A DNA stretch of 63,761 bases from Betaproteobacteria bacterium Ga0077523. Its GTDB lineage: Bacteria; Pseudomonadota; Gammaproteobacteria; Burkholderiales; Ga0077523. Made by a program: the position numbers and the translations under genes. The first letter of the stretch is position 1. Each line of letters begins with the position of its first letter. The DNA lies in the NCBI GenBank assembly GCA_001464695.1, contig LNDQ01000118.1, positions 1 through 63,761 on the forward strand, given 5' to 3'. The notes under the pieces were generated by a model, which saw only the letters and a program-made list of their open reading frames with translations, had not been told where the DNA came from and searched no databases. Positions 43,763-53,117 of this stretch are shown one piece after another.

Positions 43763-45181
43763 ATGACCATATCGACGATGGACCCGGGCGCGAAGCGCCG
43801 TCGCCTGCTGACCGTGTGGACCCCGGAAGACCGGCAGTTCTGGCAGCAGCAGGGCCAGGCCATCGCCAACCTGAATCTGTGGATCTCGGTGCCGGCGTTG
43901 TTTCTCGCCTTCGCCGTGTGGCAGCTGTGGAGCGTGGTGGCGGTCAACCTGAACGCGCTCGGCTTCAGTTTCACGACGAACCAGCTGTTCTGGCTGGCGG
44001 CGGCACCGGCGCTCTCCGGCGCCACGTTGCGGATCTTCTATTCGTTCATGGTGCCGATCTTCGGCGGCCGGCGCTGGACCGCCCTCTCCACCGCATCGCT
44101 GCTGATTCCGGCGATCGGCATCGGCATCGCCGTGCAGGACCCGACCACCACCTATCCGACGATGCTGGTGCTCGCGTTGCTGTGCGGTCTGGGCGGCGGC
44201 AATTTCTCCTCGAGCATGGCGAACATCAGTTTCTTCTTCCCGAAGGAACGCAAGGGCTCGGCGCTGGGGGTCAACGCGGGGCTCGGCAACCTCGGCGTGT
44301 CCTCGGTGCAGTTCCTGGCGCCGCTGGTGGTCACGATGCCGATCTGGCTCGCATTCGGCGGCGACCCGCAGGTCATCACCAACAAGGCCGGGCAGCAGGT
44401 GGAGATCTGGGCGCAGAACGCCGCGTTCATCTGGGTGCCCTTCATCGCGATCGCGGCCATCGCGGCCTGGGTCGGCATGAACGACATCGCGGACGCCAAG
44501 GCCTCGTTCGCCGAGCAGGCCATCATCTTCAAGCGCCGGCACAACTGGATCATGTGCTGGCTCTACCTCGGGACCTTCGGTTCGTTCATCGGCTACGCAG
44601 CCGGCTTCCCGCTGCTCATCAAGTCGCAGTTTCCCGGCGTGAACGCATTGCAGTTCGCATGGCTCGGTCCCCTGGTGGGGGCGATCGTGCGGCCGTTCGG
44701 CGGCTGGCTGGCCGACAAGCTGGGCGGTGCGCGCGTCACGTTCTGGAACTTCGTGTTGATGGCACTCGCGGTGGTCGGCGTCCTGTACTTCCTTCCGTCG
44801 GGACCGTCCGGCGGACACTTCGGCGGCTTCCTCGCGATGTTCCTGCTGCTGTTCCTCACCACCGGCATCGGCAACGGTTCCACGTTCCGGATGATTCCGG
44901 TGATCTTCACGACCGAGCGCATGCGTGCGGCGGCCGGCAGAGGCAAGGCCGCCGAGGAACAGGCGCTGAAGGACGGCAACAAGGAGGCGGCTGCCGTGCT
45001 CGGATTCTCGGGCGCCGTGGGCGCGTACGGCGGCTTCTTCATCCCGAAGAGCTACGGGACGTCGATCTCGATGACCGGCGGTCCCGAAGGTGCGCTTTAC
45101 CTGTTCATCGCCTTCTATCTCACCTGCATCGTCGCCACGTGGTGGTTCTACGCCCGCCGCAACGCGCCGATGCCCTGCTAG
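43763..45181 (+). CDS. narK2: Nitrate/nitrite antiporter NarK2 type
   Basis: 472 aa MFS protein. The nitrate-signature motif GGGNFSSSMANISFFFPK (about 150-167) and the second GIGNGSTFRMIPVIF (about 370-384) are those of NarK2/NarK antiporters, which exchange nitrate for nitrite. The long N-terminus (to residue 35) is normal for the class. It lies 13 bp before narG. Confidence 0.93.
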   Translation: MTISTMDPGAKRRRLLTVWTPEDRQFWQQQGQAIANLNLWISVPALFLAFAVWQLWSVVAVNLNALGFSFTTNQLFWLAAAPALSGATLRIFYSFMVPIFGGRRWTALSTASLLIPAIGIGIAVQDPTTTYPTMLVLALLCGLGGGNFSSSMANISFFFPKERKGSALGVNAGLGNLGVSSVQFLAPLVVTMPIWLAFGGDPQVITNKAGQQVEIWAQNAAFIWVPFIAIAAIAAWVGMNDIADAKASFAEQAIIFKRRHNWIMCWLYLGTFGSFIGYAAGFPLLIKSQFPGVNALQFAWLGPLVGAIVRPFGGWLADKLGGARVTFWNFVLMALAVVGVLYFLPSGPSGGHFGGFLAMFLLLFLTTGIGNGSTFRMIPVIFTTERMRAAAGRGKAAEEQALKDGNKEAAAVLGFSGAVGAYGGFFIPKSYGTSISMTGGPEGALYLFIAFYLTCIVATWWFYARRNAPMPC

Positions 45182-45194
45182 CTGGAGCCATGCC

Positions 45195-48100
45195 GTGAGT
45201 CATTTCCTCGACCGACTGACGTACTTCACCCGCGCCAGGGAGACATTTGCCGACGGGCACGGCGTGGTGACCCGGGAAGACCGCACCTGGGAAGATGGCT
45301 ATCGCAAGCGCTGGCAGCACGACAAGATCGTGCGATCCACCCATGGCACCAACTGCACCGGTTCGTGCAGCTGGAAGATCTACGTGAAGGGCGGTGTCGT
45401 CACGTGGGAGACGCAGCAGACCGACTATCCGCGCACGCGGCCCGACATGCCAAACCACGAACCGCGCGGCTGTTCGCGCGGAGCGTCCTACAGCTGGTAT
45501 CTCTACAGCGCCAACCGTATCAAGTATCCGATGGTGCGCGGCCGCCTCATCCGGCTGTGGCGCGAGGCGCGCAAGACTCATGATCCGGTCACCGCATGGG
45601 GTTCGATCGTCGACGACCCGGCGAAGGTGAAGTCGTACCAGTCGGTGCGCGGGATGGGCGGGCTGGTGCGCTCCACCTGGGACGAAGTGGAGGAGCTGAT
45701 CGCCGCCGCCAACGCCTACACCATCAAGCGCTGGGGGCCGGATCGCGTGATCGGGTTCTCGCCGATCCCCGCCATGTCGATGGTGTCCTATGCGGCGGGC
45801 AGCCGCTATCTCAGCCTGATCGGCGGCGTGACCATGAGTTTCTACGACTGGTACTGCGACCTGCCGCCGTCGAGCCCGCAGACCTGGGGCGAGCAGACCG
45901 ACGTGCCCGAGTCCGCCGACTGGTACAACTCGACCTTCATCATCGCCTGGGGTTCGAACGTGCCGCAGACCCGCACTCCTGACGCGCACTTCTTCACCGA
46001 GGTCCGCTACAAGGGTGCGAAGGTGGTGGCGGTGACGCCGGACTACGCCGAGGTCGCCAAGTTCGCCGACCTGTGGCTGCACCCGAAGCAGGGCACCGAC
46101 GCGGCACTCGCGATGGCGATGGGTCACGTCATCCTGCGCGAATTCCATCTCGATCGGCAGGTACCGTACTTCACCGACTATGCGCGGCGCTACACGGATC
46201 TGCCCATGCTGGTGCGGCTGGAGCGGCAGGGCGAGCGCTGGGTACCGGGGCGTTTCGTCCGCGCGTCGGACTTCGACGGTGCGCTGACGCAATCGGAGCG
46301 GGCGGAATGGAAGACGGTCGGGTTCGACGCACGCAGTGGCAAGGTGGTCGTTCCCAACGGCTCCATCGGTTTTCGCTGGGAAGGCGGTGCGGACCGCCGG
46401 TGGAACATCGAGGCGCGTGACGCCGGGTCGGGCGATGAGATCGAGCTGGCGTTGTCGCTGCTCGAGCGGCGCGACGACGTGGCACCAGTGGCTTTCCCGT
46501 ACTTCGGCGGCATCGAGACGCCGCACTTCTCCCATTCGGCCCAGGGCGGCGACGTGCTGGTGCGCAAGGTGCCGGTGAAGCGCATGCAGCTCGCCGACGG
46601 CGAGATACTGGTGGCAAGCGTGTTCGACCTGCTGTGCGCCAACTACGGGCTCGACCGCGGCCTCGGTGACGACAGAGTGGCGCGTTCCTACGAGGACGAC
46701 GTTCCCTACACGCCGGCCTGGCAGTCGCGCATCACCGGTGTGAAGGCCGAAGACGTGATCACGGTGGCTCGGCAGTTCGCAGACAACGCCGAGAAGACCG
46801 GCGGCAAGTCGATGGTGATCATCGGTGCCGCGATGAACCACTGGTACCACTCCGACATGAACTATCGCGGAGTGATCAACCTGCTGATGCTGTGCGGCTG
46901 TGTCGGCAAGTCCGGCGGCGGCTGGGCGCACTATGTCGGCCAGGAGAAGCTGCGTCCTCAGACCGGCTGGACCGCGCTCGCCTTCGCGCTCGACTGGTAC
47001 CGCCCGCCGCGGCAGCAGAACTCCACGTCGTTCTTCTATGCGCACACCGACCAGTGGCGCTACGAGAAGCTCGACGTGAAAGGCATCCTGAGTCCGCTCG
47101 CCGATCCGGCGCACTACAGCGGCAGCCTGATCGACTTCAACGTTCGCGCCGAACGCATGGGGTGGTTGCCTTCAGCGCCGCAGTTCTCCGCCAATCCGAT
47201 CGACCTGTGTCGCGAAGCCACGGCAGCCGGGGTCGATCCGAAGGAGTACGCGGTCCGAGGTCTCAAGGAAGGCACGCTGCGCATGGCGAGCGAGGATCCG
47301 GACGATCCGGTGAACTTCCCGCGCAACCTGTTCGTGTGGCGCTCCAACCTGCTCGGGAGTTCCGGCAAGGGGCACGAGTACTTCCTGAAACACCTGCTCG
47401 GTACTCGCCATGGCGTGCAGGGTCGCGATCTCGGTCCGGATGATGCTCGCCCCGAGGAGGTCGTGTGGCACGAGCGCGCGCCCGAGGGCAAGCTCGACCT
47501 GCTGGTGACGCTGGACTTCCGCATGTCCACCACGTGCCTGTACTCCGACGTGGTGCTGCCCACGGCCACGTGGTACGAGAAGAACGACCTCAACACCTCC
47601 GACATGCATCCCTTCATCCATCCGCTCTCGGCGGCGGTGGATCCGGTCTGGGAAGCGCGCTCCGACTGGGAGATCTACAAGGGCATTGCGCGCAGGTTCT
47701 CGCAGGTGTGCGTCGGTCACCTGGGGGTCGAGAAGGAACTGGTGATGACCCCACTCATGCACGACACGCCGGGCGAGCTCGCCCAGGCGATCGGCGTCCG
47801 CGACTGGAAACGCGCCGAGTGCGATCTGGTGCCCGGCCGGACCGGGCCGAACCTGACCGTGGTCGAACGCGACTATCCGAACACCTACCGCCGCTTCACT
47901 GCCCTCGGACCGCTGATGGCGAAGGTCGGCAACGGCGGCAAGGGCATCGCCTGGAACACCGAACACGAAGTCGACGCGCTCGCCCGTCTCAATCGCACGG
48001 TGACCGAGCCCGGTCCGACCCAGGGCATGCCGCGCATCGAAAGCGACATCGATGCCGCCGAAGTGATCCTGATGCTGGCGCCCGAAACCAACGGCGAAGT

Positions 48101-48893
48101 GGCGGTGAAGGCCTGGGAGGCGCTGTCGAAGGTCACCGGACGGGTCCACAACCATCTCGCGTTGCCCAAGGAGGACGAGAAGATCCGCTTCCGGGACGTC
48201 CAGGCGCAGCCGCGCAAGATCATCTCGAGCCCCACGTGGTCCGGCATCGAATCGGAGAAGGTGAGCTACAACGCCGGCTGGACCAACGTCCACGAACTCT
48301 ACCAGGATCACGACTGGATGCGCGCCTTCGGCGAGGCGCTCGCAGCCTACCGCCCGCCGGTGGACCTGAAGGCCGTCGGGCCGATGCTCGGCGTGCGCGG
48401 CAATGGACACGCGGAGCTGGTACTCAACTTCATCACGCCGCACCAGAAGTGGGGCATCCACTCCACCTACACCGACAACCTCATCATGCTCACGCTGTCG
48501 CGCGGCGGGCCGATCGTGTGGCTGTCGGAAACCGATGCGGCCAAGGCCGGAATCGTCGACAACGACTGGATCGAACTCTTCAACGTGAACGGCGCCATCA
48601 CCGCACGCGCGGTGGTGAGCCAGCGCGTCAATCCGGGCATGTGCATGATGTACCACGCCCAGGAGAAGATCGTGAACGTGCCTGGGTCGGAGATCACCGG
48701 CACCCGCGGCGGCATCCACAATTCGGTGACACGGTGCGTGACCAAGCCCACGCACATGATCGGCGGCTACGCCCAGCTGTCGTACGGGTTCAACTACTAC
48801 GGAACCATCGGCACCAACCGCGACGAGTTCGTCATCGTGCGCCGGATGGCCAACGTCGACTGGATGGACGCGCCCGCTGCGGCGCACGCGTGA
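45195..48893 (+). CDS. narG: Respiratory nitrate reductase alpha subunit
   Basis: 1232 aa, about the standard size. GTG at 45195 gives the conserved SHFLDRLTYF start. FS0 cluster ligands are His50, Cys54, Cys58 (STHGTNCTGSCSW) and Cys93; the Mo ligand is Asp222 (YDWYCDLPP). It contains the bis-MGD cofactor and reduces nitrate to nitrite on the cytoplasmic face, drawing electrons from NarH. A longer in-frame reading from 45090 overlaps narK2 and is rejected. Confidence 0.97.
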   Translation: MSHFLDRLTYFTRARETFADGHGVVTREDRTWEDGYRKRWQHDKIVRSTHGTNCTGSCSWKIYVKGGVVTWETQQTDYPRTRPDMPNHEPRGCSRGASYSWYLYSANRIKYPMVRGRLIRLWREARKTHDPVTAWGSIVDDPAKVKSYQSVRGMGGLVRSTWDEVEELIAAANAYTIKRWGPDRVIGFSPIPAMSMVSYAAGSRYLSLIGGVTMSFYDWYCDLPPSSPQTWGEQTDVPESADWYNSTFIIAWGSNVPQTRTPDAHFFTEVRYKGAKVVAVTPDYAEVAKFADLWLHPKQGTDAALAMAMGHVILREFHLDRQVPYFTDYARRYTDLPMLVRLERQGERWVPGRFVRASDFDGALTQSERAEWKTVGFDARSGKVVVPNGSIGFRWEGGADRRWNIEARDAGSGDEIELALSLLERRDDVAPVAFPYFGGIETPHFSHSAQGGDVLVRKVPVKRMQLADGEILVASVFDLLCANYGLDRGLGDDRVARSYEDDVPYTPAWQSRITGVKAEDVITVARQFADNAEKTGGKSMVIIGAAMNHWYHSDMNYRGVINLLMLCGCVGKSGGGWAHYVGQEKLRPQTGWTALAFALDWYRPPRQQNSTSFFYAHTDQWRYEKLDVKGILSPLADPAHYSGSLIDFNVRAERMGWLPSAPQFSANPIDLCREATAAGVDPKEYAVRGLKEGTLRMASEDPDDPVNFPRNLFVWRSNLLGSSGKGHEYFLKHLLGTRHGVQGRDLGPDDARPEEVVWHERAPEGKLDLLVTLDFRMSTTCLYSDVVLPTATWYEKNDLNTSDMHPFIHPLSAAVDPVWEARSDWEIYKGIARRFSQVCVGHLGVEKELVMTPLMHDTPGELAQAIGVRDWKRAECDLVPGRTGPNLTVVERDYPNTYRRFTALGPLMAKVGNGGKGIAWNTEHEVDALARLNRTVTEPGPTQGMPRIESDIDAAEVILMLAPETNGEVAVKAWEALSKVTGRVHNHLALPKEDEKIRFRDVQAQPRKIISSPTWSGIESEKVSYNAGWTNVHELYQDHDWMRAFGEALAAYRPPVDLKAVGPMLGVRGNGHAELVLNFITPHQKWGIHSTYTDNLIMLTLSRGGPIVWLSETDAAKAGIVDNDWIELFNVNGAITARAVVSQRVNPGMCMMYHAQEKIVNVPGSEITGTRGGIHNSVTRCVTKPTHMIGGYAQLSYGFNYYGTIGTNRDEFVIVRRMANVDWMDAPAAAHA

Positions 48894-48907
48894 CGAGGAG
48901 ACGAGCG

Positions 48908-50431
48908 ATGAAAGTGCGCGCGCAGATCGGCATGGTGATGAACCTCGACAAGTGCATCGGCTGCCACACCTGTTCGGTGACCTGCAAGAACGTCTGGACC
49001 AATCGTGAGGGGATGGAATACGCGTGGTTCAACAACGTGGAGACCAAGCCCGGCATCGGCTATCCGAAGGACTGGGAGAACCAGGACCGCTGGCAGGGCG
49101 GCTGGGTGCGCAAGCCCGACGGGCGCATCGAGCCGAAGCAAGGCGGCCGGTGGCAGCTCCTCATGAAGCTCTTCGCCAATCCGCACCTGCCGCAGATCGA
49201 CGACTACTACGAGCCGTTCACTTTCGACTACCAGCACCTGCACGTGGCGCCGGAGATGCAGGCCGCACCCGTGGCCCGCCCGCGCAGCCTGGTCACCGGC
49301 AAGCGGATGGAGAAGATCGAATGGGGCCCGAATTGGGAGGAAATCCTCGGCGGCGAGTTCGAGAAGCGTTCGAAGGATGCGAACTTCGAAGCGGTCCAGA
49401 AGGAGATCTACGGCCAGTTCGAGAACACCTTCATGATGTACCTGCCGCGCCTGTGCGAGCACTGCCTGAATCCGGCGTGCGTGGCCTCCTGCCCGTCGGG
49501 ATCGATCTACAAGCGCGAGGAGGATGGCATCGTTCTGATCGACCAGGACAAGTGCCGCGGCTGGCGCATGTGCGTTTCGGGCTGTCCGTACAAGAAGATC
49601 TACTACAACTGGTCTTCCGGCAAGGCCGAGAAGTGCACCTTCTGCTATCCGCGCATCGAGGCCGGCCAGCCGACGGTGTGCTCGGAAACCTGCGTCGGCC
49701 GCATTCGCTACCTTGGCGTCCTGCTCTACGACGCCGACGCGATCGAGGCCGCCGCGGCGGTCGTCGATCCGCAGCGGCTGTACCAGGCGCAGCTCGACAT
49801 CTTTCTCGACCCGGACGATCCGAAGGTGATCGAACAGGCCCGCAAGGACGGCGTGCCGCACGCGTGGCTCGAAGCGGCGCAGCGTTCTCCGGTGTATCGC
49901 ATGGCGGTGGACTGGAAGGTGGCACTGCCGCTGCATCCGGAGTACCGCACGCTGCCGATGGTGTGGTACGTGCCGCCGCTGTCGCCGATCCAGGCGGCGG
50001 CCAACAGCGGACAGGTGGGCATCAACGGCGCGCTGCCGGACGTCCGCAGCCTGCGCATTCCGGTGCGCTATCTCGCCAACCTGCTCACCGCCGGGGATGA
50101 AGCGCCGGTGATCGCCGCGCTGGAGCGGATGCTGGCGATGCGTGCATTCATGCGCGGCCGCCACGTGGAGGGGCGCGACGATCCTGCCGTCCTGGACCAG
50201 GCGGGTTTGACGCTGGCCGACGTTGAAGCGATGTACCACACGTTCGGCATCGCGAACTACGAAGACCGCTTCGTGATTCCGACGACCCATCGCGAGTACG
50301 CGGAGGACGCGTTCGATCTGCGCGGCAGTTGCGGCTTCTCGTTCGGCAACGGGTGCTCCGACGGTACCACCGCGCCGAGCCTGTTCGGCGGCAAGCGCAG
50401 CAAGTTCGTGCCGATCGCGGTGAAGTCATGA
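48908..50431 (+). CDS. narH: Respiratory nitrate reductase beta subunit
   Basis: 507 aa. Four cysteine groups bind Fe-S clusters: CIGCHTCSVTC at 16-26, CEHCLNPACVASC, CRGWRMCVSGC (the Trp substitution makes this the [3Fe-4S] site), and CTFCYPRIEAGQPTVCSETC. NarH carries electrons from the NarI hemes to NarG. The ATG at 48908 follows GAGGAGACGAGC. It is separated from narJ by 28 bp. Confidence 0.97.
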   Translation: MKVRAQIGMVMNLDKCIGCHTCSVTCKNVWTNREGMEYAWFNNVETKPGIGYPKDWENQDRWQGGWVRKPDGRIEPKQGGRWQLLMKLFANPHLPQIDDYYEPFTFDYQHLHVAPEMQAAPVARPRSLVTGKRMEKIEWGPNWEEILGGEFEKRSKDANFEAVQKEIYGQFENTFMMYLPRLCEHCLNPACVASCPSGSIYKREEDGIVLIDQDKCRGWRMCVSGCPYKKIYYNWSSGKAEKCTFCYPRIEAGQPTVCSETCVGRIRYLGVLLYDADAIEAAAAVVDPQRLYQAQLDIFLDPDDPKVIEQARKDGVPHAWLEAAQRSPVYRMAVDWKVALPLHPEYRTLPMVWYVPPLSPIQAAANSGQVGINGALPDVRSLRIPVRYLANLLTAGDEAPVIAALERMLAMRAFMRGRHVEGRDDPAVLDQAGLTLADVEAMYHTFGIANYEDRFVIPTTHREYAEDAFDLRGSCGFSFGNGCSDGTTAPSLFGGKRSKFVPIAVKS

Positions 50432-50459
50432 ACACGAGTCCCGCCGGGAGGAAAGACCG

Positions 50460-51131
50460 ATGAAGTCGACGCAACCCATGAAGACGTTCCAGGCGCTCGG
50501 CGCCCTGATCTCCTATCCGACCGGCGCGCTCATCGAGGCCTTGCCCGACGTGCATGCGGTGATCGTCGAGGAGGGGTTGGTGGATCGGACGCGTCGCGGT
50601 GCGATCAAGGATCTGATGCACGAACTCGAGGCCGCCGATCTGCTCGATCTCGAGGAGCAGTACGTGGGCTTGTTCGATCGCGGCCGGGCCACGGCGCTGC
50701 ATCTGTTCGAACACGTGCATGGCGATTCGCGCGATCGGGGCCAGGCGATGGTAGATCTCCATCAGGTCTACGCCGCGGGGGGATTCGAACTCGGCCCCCG
50801 GGAGCTGCCCGACTACCTGCCGGCGATGCTCGAGTTCCTGTCGCACCGTCCGCTCGAGGAGGCGCGCGAGATGCTGCGGGATTGCGCACACATCCTGCGA
50901 TCGATCGGCTGTGCGCTGCGCGAGCGTGGCAGTGCGTATGCGGTGGTGTTCGATGCGCTACTCGTCGCGGTCGGCGAGGACGGTCTCGGCGCCGCGATCG
51001 ACAGTATCCCGAGCGATGAGACGGATATCGACGTGCTCTGGGCCGAGGCGCCGGCCTTCGGTCCGGCCTCCGGCAATGCATCGTGCAGCGCCGCGGCTTC
51101 CGGACGCGGGTGCACGCCGCCCGCCGCGTGA
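50460..51131 (+). CDS. narJ: Nitrate reductase assembly chaperone NarJ
   Basis: 223 aa. Typical NarJ segments: FQALGALISYPTGALIEALPD, LLDLEEQYVGLFDRGRATALHLFEHVHGDSRDRGQAMVDL and ELPDYLPAMLEFLSHRP. NarJ binds NarG to gate cofactor insertion and membrane anchoring and is not part of the final enzyme. A GGGAGG Shine-Dalgarno precedes the start. The low-complexity tail (after 190) is longer than in many homologs. Confidence 0.95.
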   Translation: MKSTQPMKTFQALGALISYPTGALIEALPDVHAVIVEEGLVDRTRRGAIKDLMHELEAADLLDLEEQYVGLFDRGRATALHLFEHVHGDSRDRGQAMVDLHQVYAAGGFELGPRELPDYLPAMLEFLSHRPLEEAREMLRDCAHILRSIGCALRERGSAYAVVFDALLVAVGEDGLGAAIDSIPSDETDIDVLWAEAPAFGPASGNASCSAAASGRGCTPPAA

Positions 51132-51145
51132 TCGAGGAGAACGCC

Positions 51146-51838
51146 ATGACCTTCGACTACTTCGCCTTCGGGCTCTATCCCTACCTGGCGCTCGCTGTTT
51201 TCTTCACCGGCAGCCTGCTCCGGTTCGACCGCGAGCAATACACCTGGAAGAGCGATTCGTCGCAATTGTTGCGGCACGGGCAGCTGCGGCTCGGCTCGAA
51301 CCTGTTCCACGTGGGCGTTCTGTTCCTGTTCTTCGGTCATCTTGTGGGCATGCTGACACCGCACTGGGCCTACGAATGGCTCCTGAATGCCGGATCGAAG
51401 CAGATGCTGGCGATGGTCTCGGGCGGTATCGCCGGCGTGGCGGCGTTCATCGGTGTCACGCTGTTGCTGCACCGGCGGCTCTTCGACGATCGCATCCGCA
51501 ATACCAGCCGTCCGGCGGACATCTTCATCCTGTTCCTCCTGTGGGCGCAGCTCGTGCTGGGTCTCGCCACGATCCCGCTGTCGGCCCAGCACCTGGACGG
51601 CAGCATGATGCTGCGGCTCGCCGGTTGGGCGCAGCGCATCGTCACGTTCCAGCCAGGCGCGGTCGACCTCCTGGCGGAAGCCGGCTGGGTGTTCAAGGCG
51701 CACATGCTGCTCGGTCTCACGATCTTCCTCGTGTTCCCGTTCACGCGCCTGGTGCACATCTGGAGCGGTTTTGCTGCGGTGGGCTATGCGCTGCGGCCGT
51801 ATCAGGTGGTGCGCACACGTCAACAGGCGAAGGGGTGA
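51146..51838 (+). CDS. narI: Respiratory nitrate reductase gamma subunit
   Basis: 230 aa with five membrane helices. The four heme-b ligands are His55 and His65 (LFHVGVLFLFFGHLVG) and His186 and His204 (AHMLLG, RLVHIWSG). NarI oxidises quinol at the periplasmic side and passes electrons to NarH. ATG 51146 follows GAGGAGA. Its stop is one base before the bridging ORF of a junction repeat that leads into ppiC. Confidence 0.96.
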   Translation: MTFDYFAFGLYPYLALAVFFTGSLLRFDREQYTWKSDSSQLLRHGQLRLGSNLFHVGVLFLFFGHLVGMLTPHWAYEWLLNAGSKQMLAMVSGGIAGVAAFIGVTLLLHRRLFDDRIRNTSRPADIFILFLLWAQLVLGLATIPLSAQHLDGSMMLRLAGWAQRIVTFQPGAVDLLAEAGWVFKAHMLLGLTIFLVFPFTRLVHIWSGFAAVGYALRPYQVVRTRQQAKG

Positions 51839-51926
51839 GATGACATCCCCCCCGATGGGCCTCACGGCCCTTCCCCCCGAGGGGGCCAGCCCTCTTGGGG
51901 CGGCCCGGCGAGGGCTGAGGCCATGA
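51839..51926 (+). repeat. Junction repeat with bridging mini-ORF between narI and ppiC
   Basis: The element contains CCCCC-GA-GGGGG and a main hairpin CAGCCCTC/GAGGGCTG (51887-51894 with 51910-51917) enclosing the 15-nt loop TTGGGGCGGCCCGGC (51895-51909). The same loop occurs in the elements at 58401-58539 with a different but equally complementary stem. A 28-codon frame (ATG 51840, one base after the narI stop; TGA 51924-51926) ends overlapping the ppiC start as ATGA. Confidence 0.75.
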
Positions 51927-52585
51927 ACCAGAGCGAACTCCTTACGGTGGCCGCGGTACGCGAACTGCTGCTGGCCCGCGCCGGTGAGCTCGGAGTCGAA
52001 GCCACCGATGGCCCGGACGGCACGATCGAACGCCTGCTCACGCGCGAGATCCGCGTGCCGGAATCCGACGACGAAGCGTGTCGCCGCTTCTACGAGGCGC
52101 ACTCGCGCCGCTTCGTCGTCGACGCATGGGTCGATGCCGCGCACATCCTGTTCGCGGTGACGCCCGGCGCGCACGTGCAGGCTCTCATCCGCCAGGCGGA
52201 ACGCACGCTCGCATCGGTACAGGCGGAACCGACGGAGTTCGGATGTTGCGCGCGCGAGTTCTCCAATTGCCCGAGCGGCCAGACGGGTGGCGACCTCGGT
52301 CGGTTGCGCCGCGGCGACTCGGTGCCGGAGTTCGAGCAAGCAGTGTTCGCCCAAGGGCCGCTCGGCGTGTTGCCCGGGCTGGTTCGAACACGCTACGGCG
52401 TGCACATCGTCCGGGTCGACCGGCGTGAGCCGGGCCGGCCGGTCCCCTTCGAGGCGGTGCGCGAACGGATACGCACCGAGCTCGCCGGCGCTGCGTGGGA
52501 AGCGGCGGCGCGGCAGTACGTCGCCTGGCTGCAGCGGCGGGCCGAGGCGCCGCGCGGTGCGGCGGTTTCGCCGCTCGTGCAATGA
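51923..52585 (+). CDS. PpiC-type peptidyl-prolyl isomerase of the nar operon
   Basis: 220 aa. The parvulin domain (about 70-180) shows DAAHILFAVTPGAHV, FSNCPSGQTGGDLGRLRRGDSVPEFEQAVF and RYGVHIVRVDRREPGR. No signal peptide is present, so it is cytoplasmic. A NifM-like/PpiC protein is a standard companion of narGHJI in pseudomonads and betaproteobacteria and probably assists NarG or NarH folding. The start overlaps a mini-ORF carried by the upstream repeat (ATGA). Confidence 0.92.
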   Translation: MNQSELLTVAAVRELLLARAGELGVEATDGPDGTIERLLTREIRVPESDDEACRRFYEAHSRRFVVDAWVDAAHILFAVTPGAHVQALIRQAERTLASVQAEPTEFGCCAREFSNCPSGQTGGDLGRLRRGDSVPEFEQAVFAQGPLGVLPGLVRTRYGVHIVRVDRREPGRPVPFEAVRERIRTELAGAAWEAAARQYVAWLQRRAEAPRGAAVSPLVQ

Positions 52586-52589
52586 GACG

Positions 52590-53057
52590 ATGAACGAATT
52601 CGCCCTGGTGCGCGCGGTGCACGTGATCGCCATCGTGTTGTGGATCGGCGGCGTGGCGATGGTCACCACGGTCCTGCTGCCGGCCATCACGCGACACGTG
52701 AGCGAGTCCGAGCGGGTTGCCTTCTTCGAGCGCATCGAGGCCCGTTTCGCTGTGCAGTCGCGCTGGACCACGCTGGCGGCCGGTGCGTCGGGGTTCTGGC
52801 TCGTCTGGCAGTGGGACCTGTGGCAGCGCTTCCTCGACGTCCGGTACTGGTGGATGCATGCCATGGTGGCGATCTGGGCGCTGTTCACGTTGCTGCTGTT
52901 CGTGCTCGAGCCGCTGGTGCTGCATCGGTGGTTCGAGGCGCGATCGAAGCGTGATCCCGTCGGGACCTTCGCACTGATCCGGCGGCTGCATTGGATGCTG
53001 TTCACCGCGAGTGTCGTGACGGTGCTCGGGGCGACAGCCGGGGCCCATGGAGGCTAG
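52590..53057 (+). CDS. Four-helix membrane protein of the nar cluster
   Basis: 155 aa with about four membrane segments (LVRAVHVIAIVLWIGGVAMVTTVLL, ASGFWLVWQWDL, WWMHAMVAIWALFTLLLFVLEPLV, LHWMLFTASVVTVLG). The conserved His10 and His in WWMH suggest a CopD/DUF2269-like heme- or metal-associated membrane protein. It follows ppiC by 4 bp. Function unknown, but it occurs with nitrate reductase genes here. Confidence 0.75.
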   Translation: MNEFALVRAVHVIAIVLWIGGVAMVTTVLLPAITRHVSESERVAFFERIEARFAVQSRWTTLAAGASGFWLVWQWDLWQRFLDVRYWWMHAMVAIWALFTLLLFVLEPLVLHRWFEARSKRDPVGTFALIRRLHWMLFTASVVTVLGATAGAHGG

Positions 53058-53107
53058 GGCCTGTCACCACTTGGAACGCAGGACCGGTCCGGGTGTTGAC
53101 AGGCCCT
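53056..53107. repeat. 52-bp element with 15-bp terminal inverted repeats
   Basis: AGGGCCTGTCA at 53056-53066 pairs exactly with TGACAGGCCCT at 53097-53107, and the arms extend to 15 bp with one mismatch (AGGGCCTGTCACCAC against AGGGCCTGTCAACAC). It starts inside the stop region of the preceding gene and fills the gap to SirB2. It resembles a minimal mobile or REP-like repeat. Confidence 0.65.
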
Positions 53108-53117
53108 GGTTCGCGCC

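Noticed and set aside
45120..48887. Several long open frames opposite narG
   Set aside because: Shadows with His/Arg-rich low-complexity translation.
52380..52940. GGTTCGA matches suggesting tRNA T-arms
   Set aside because: Inside coding sequence with no cloverleaf.
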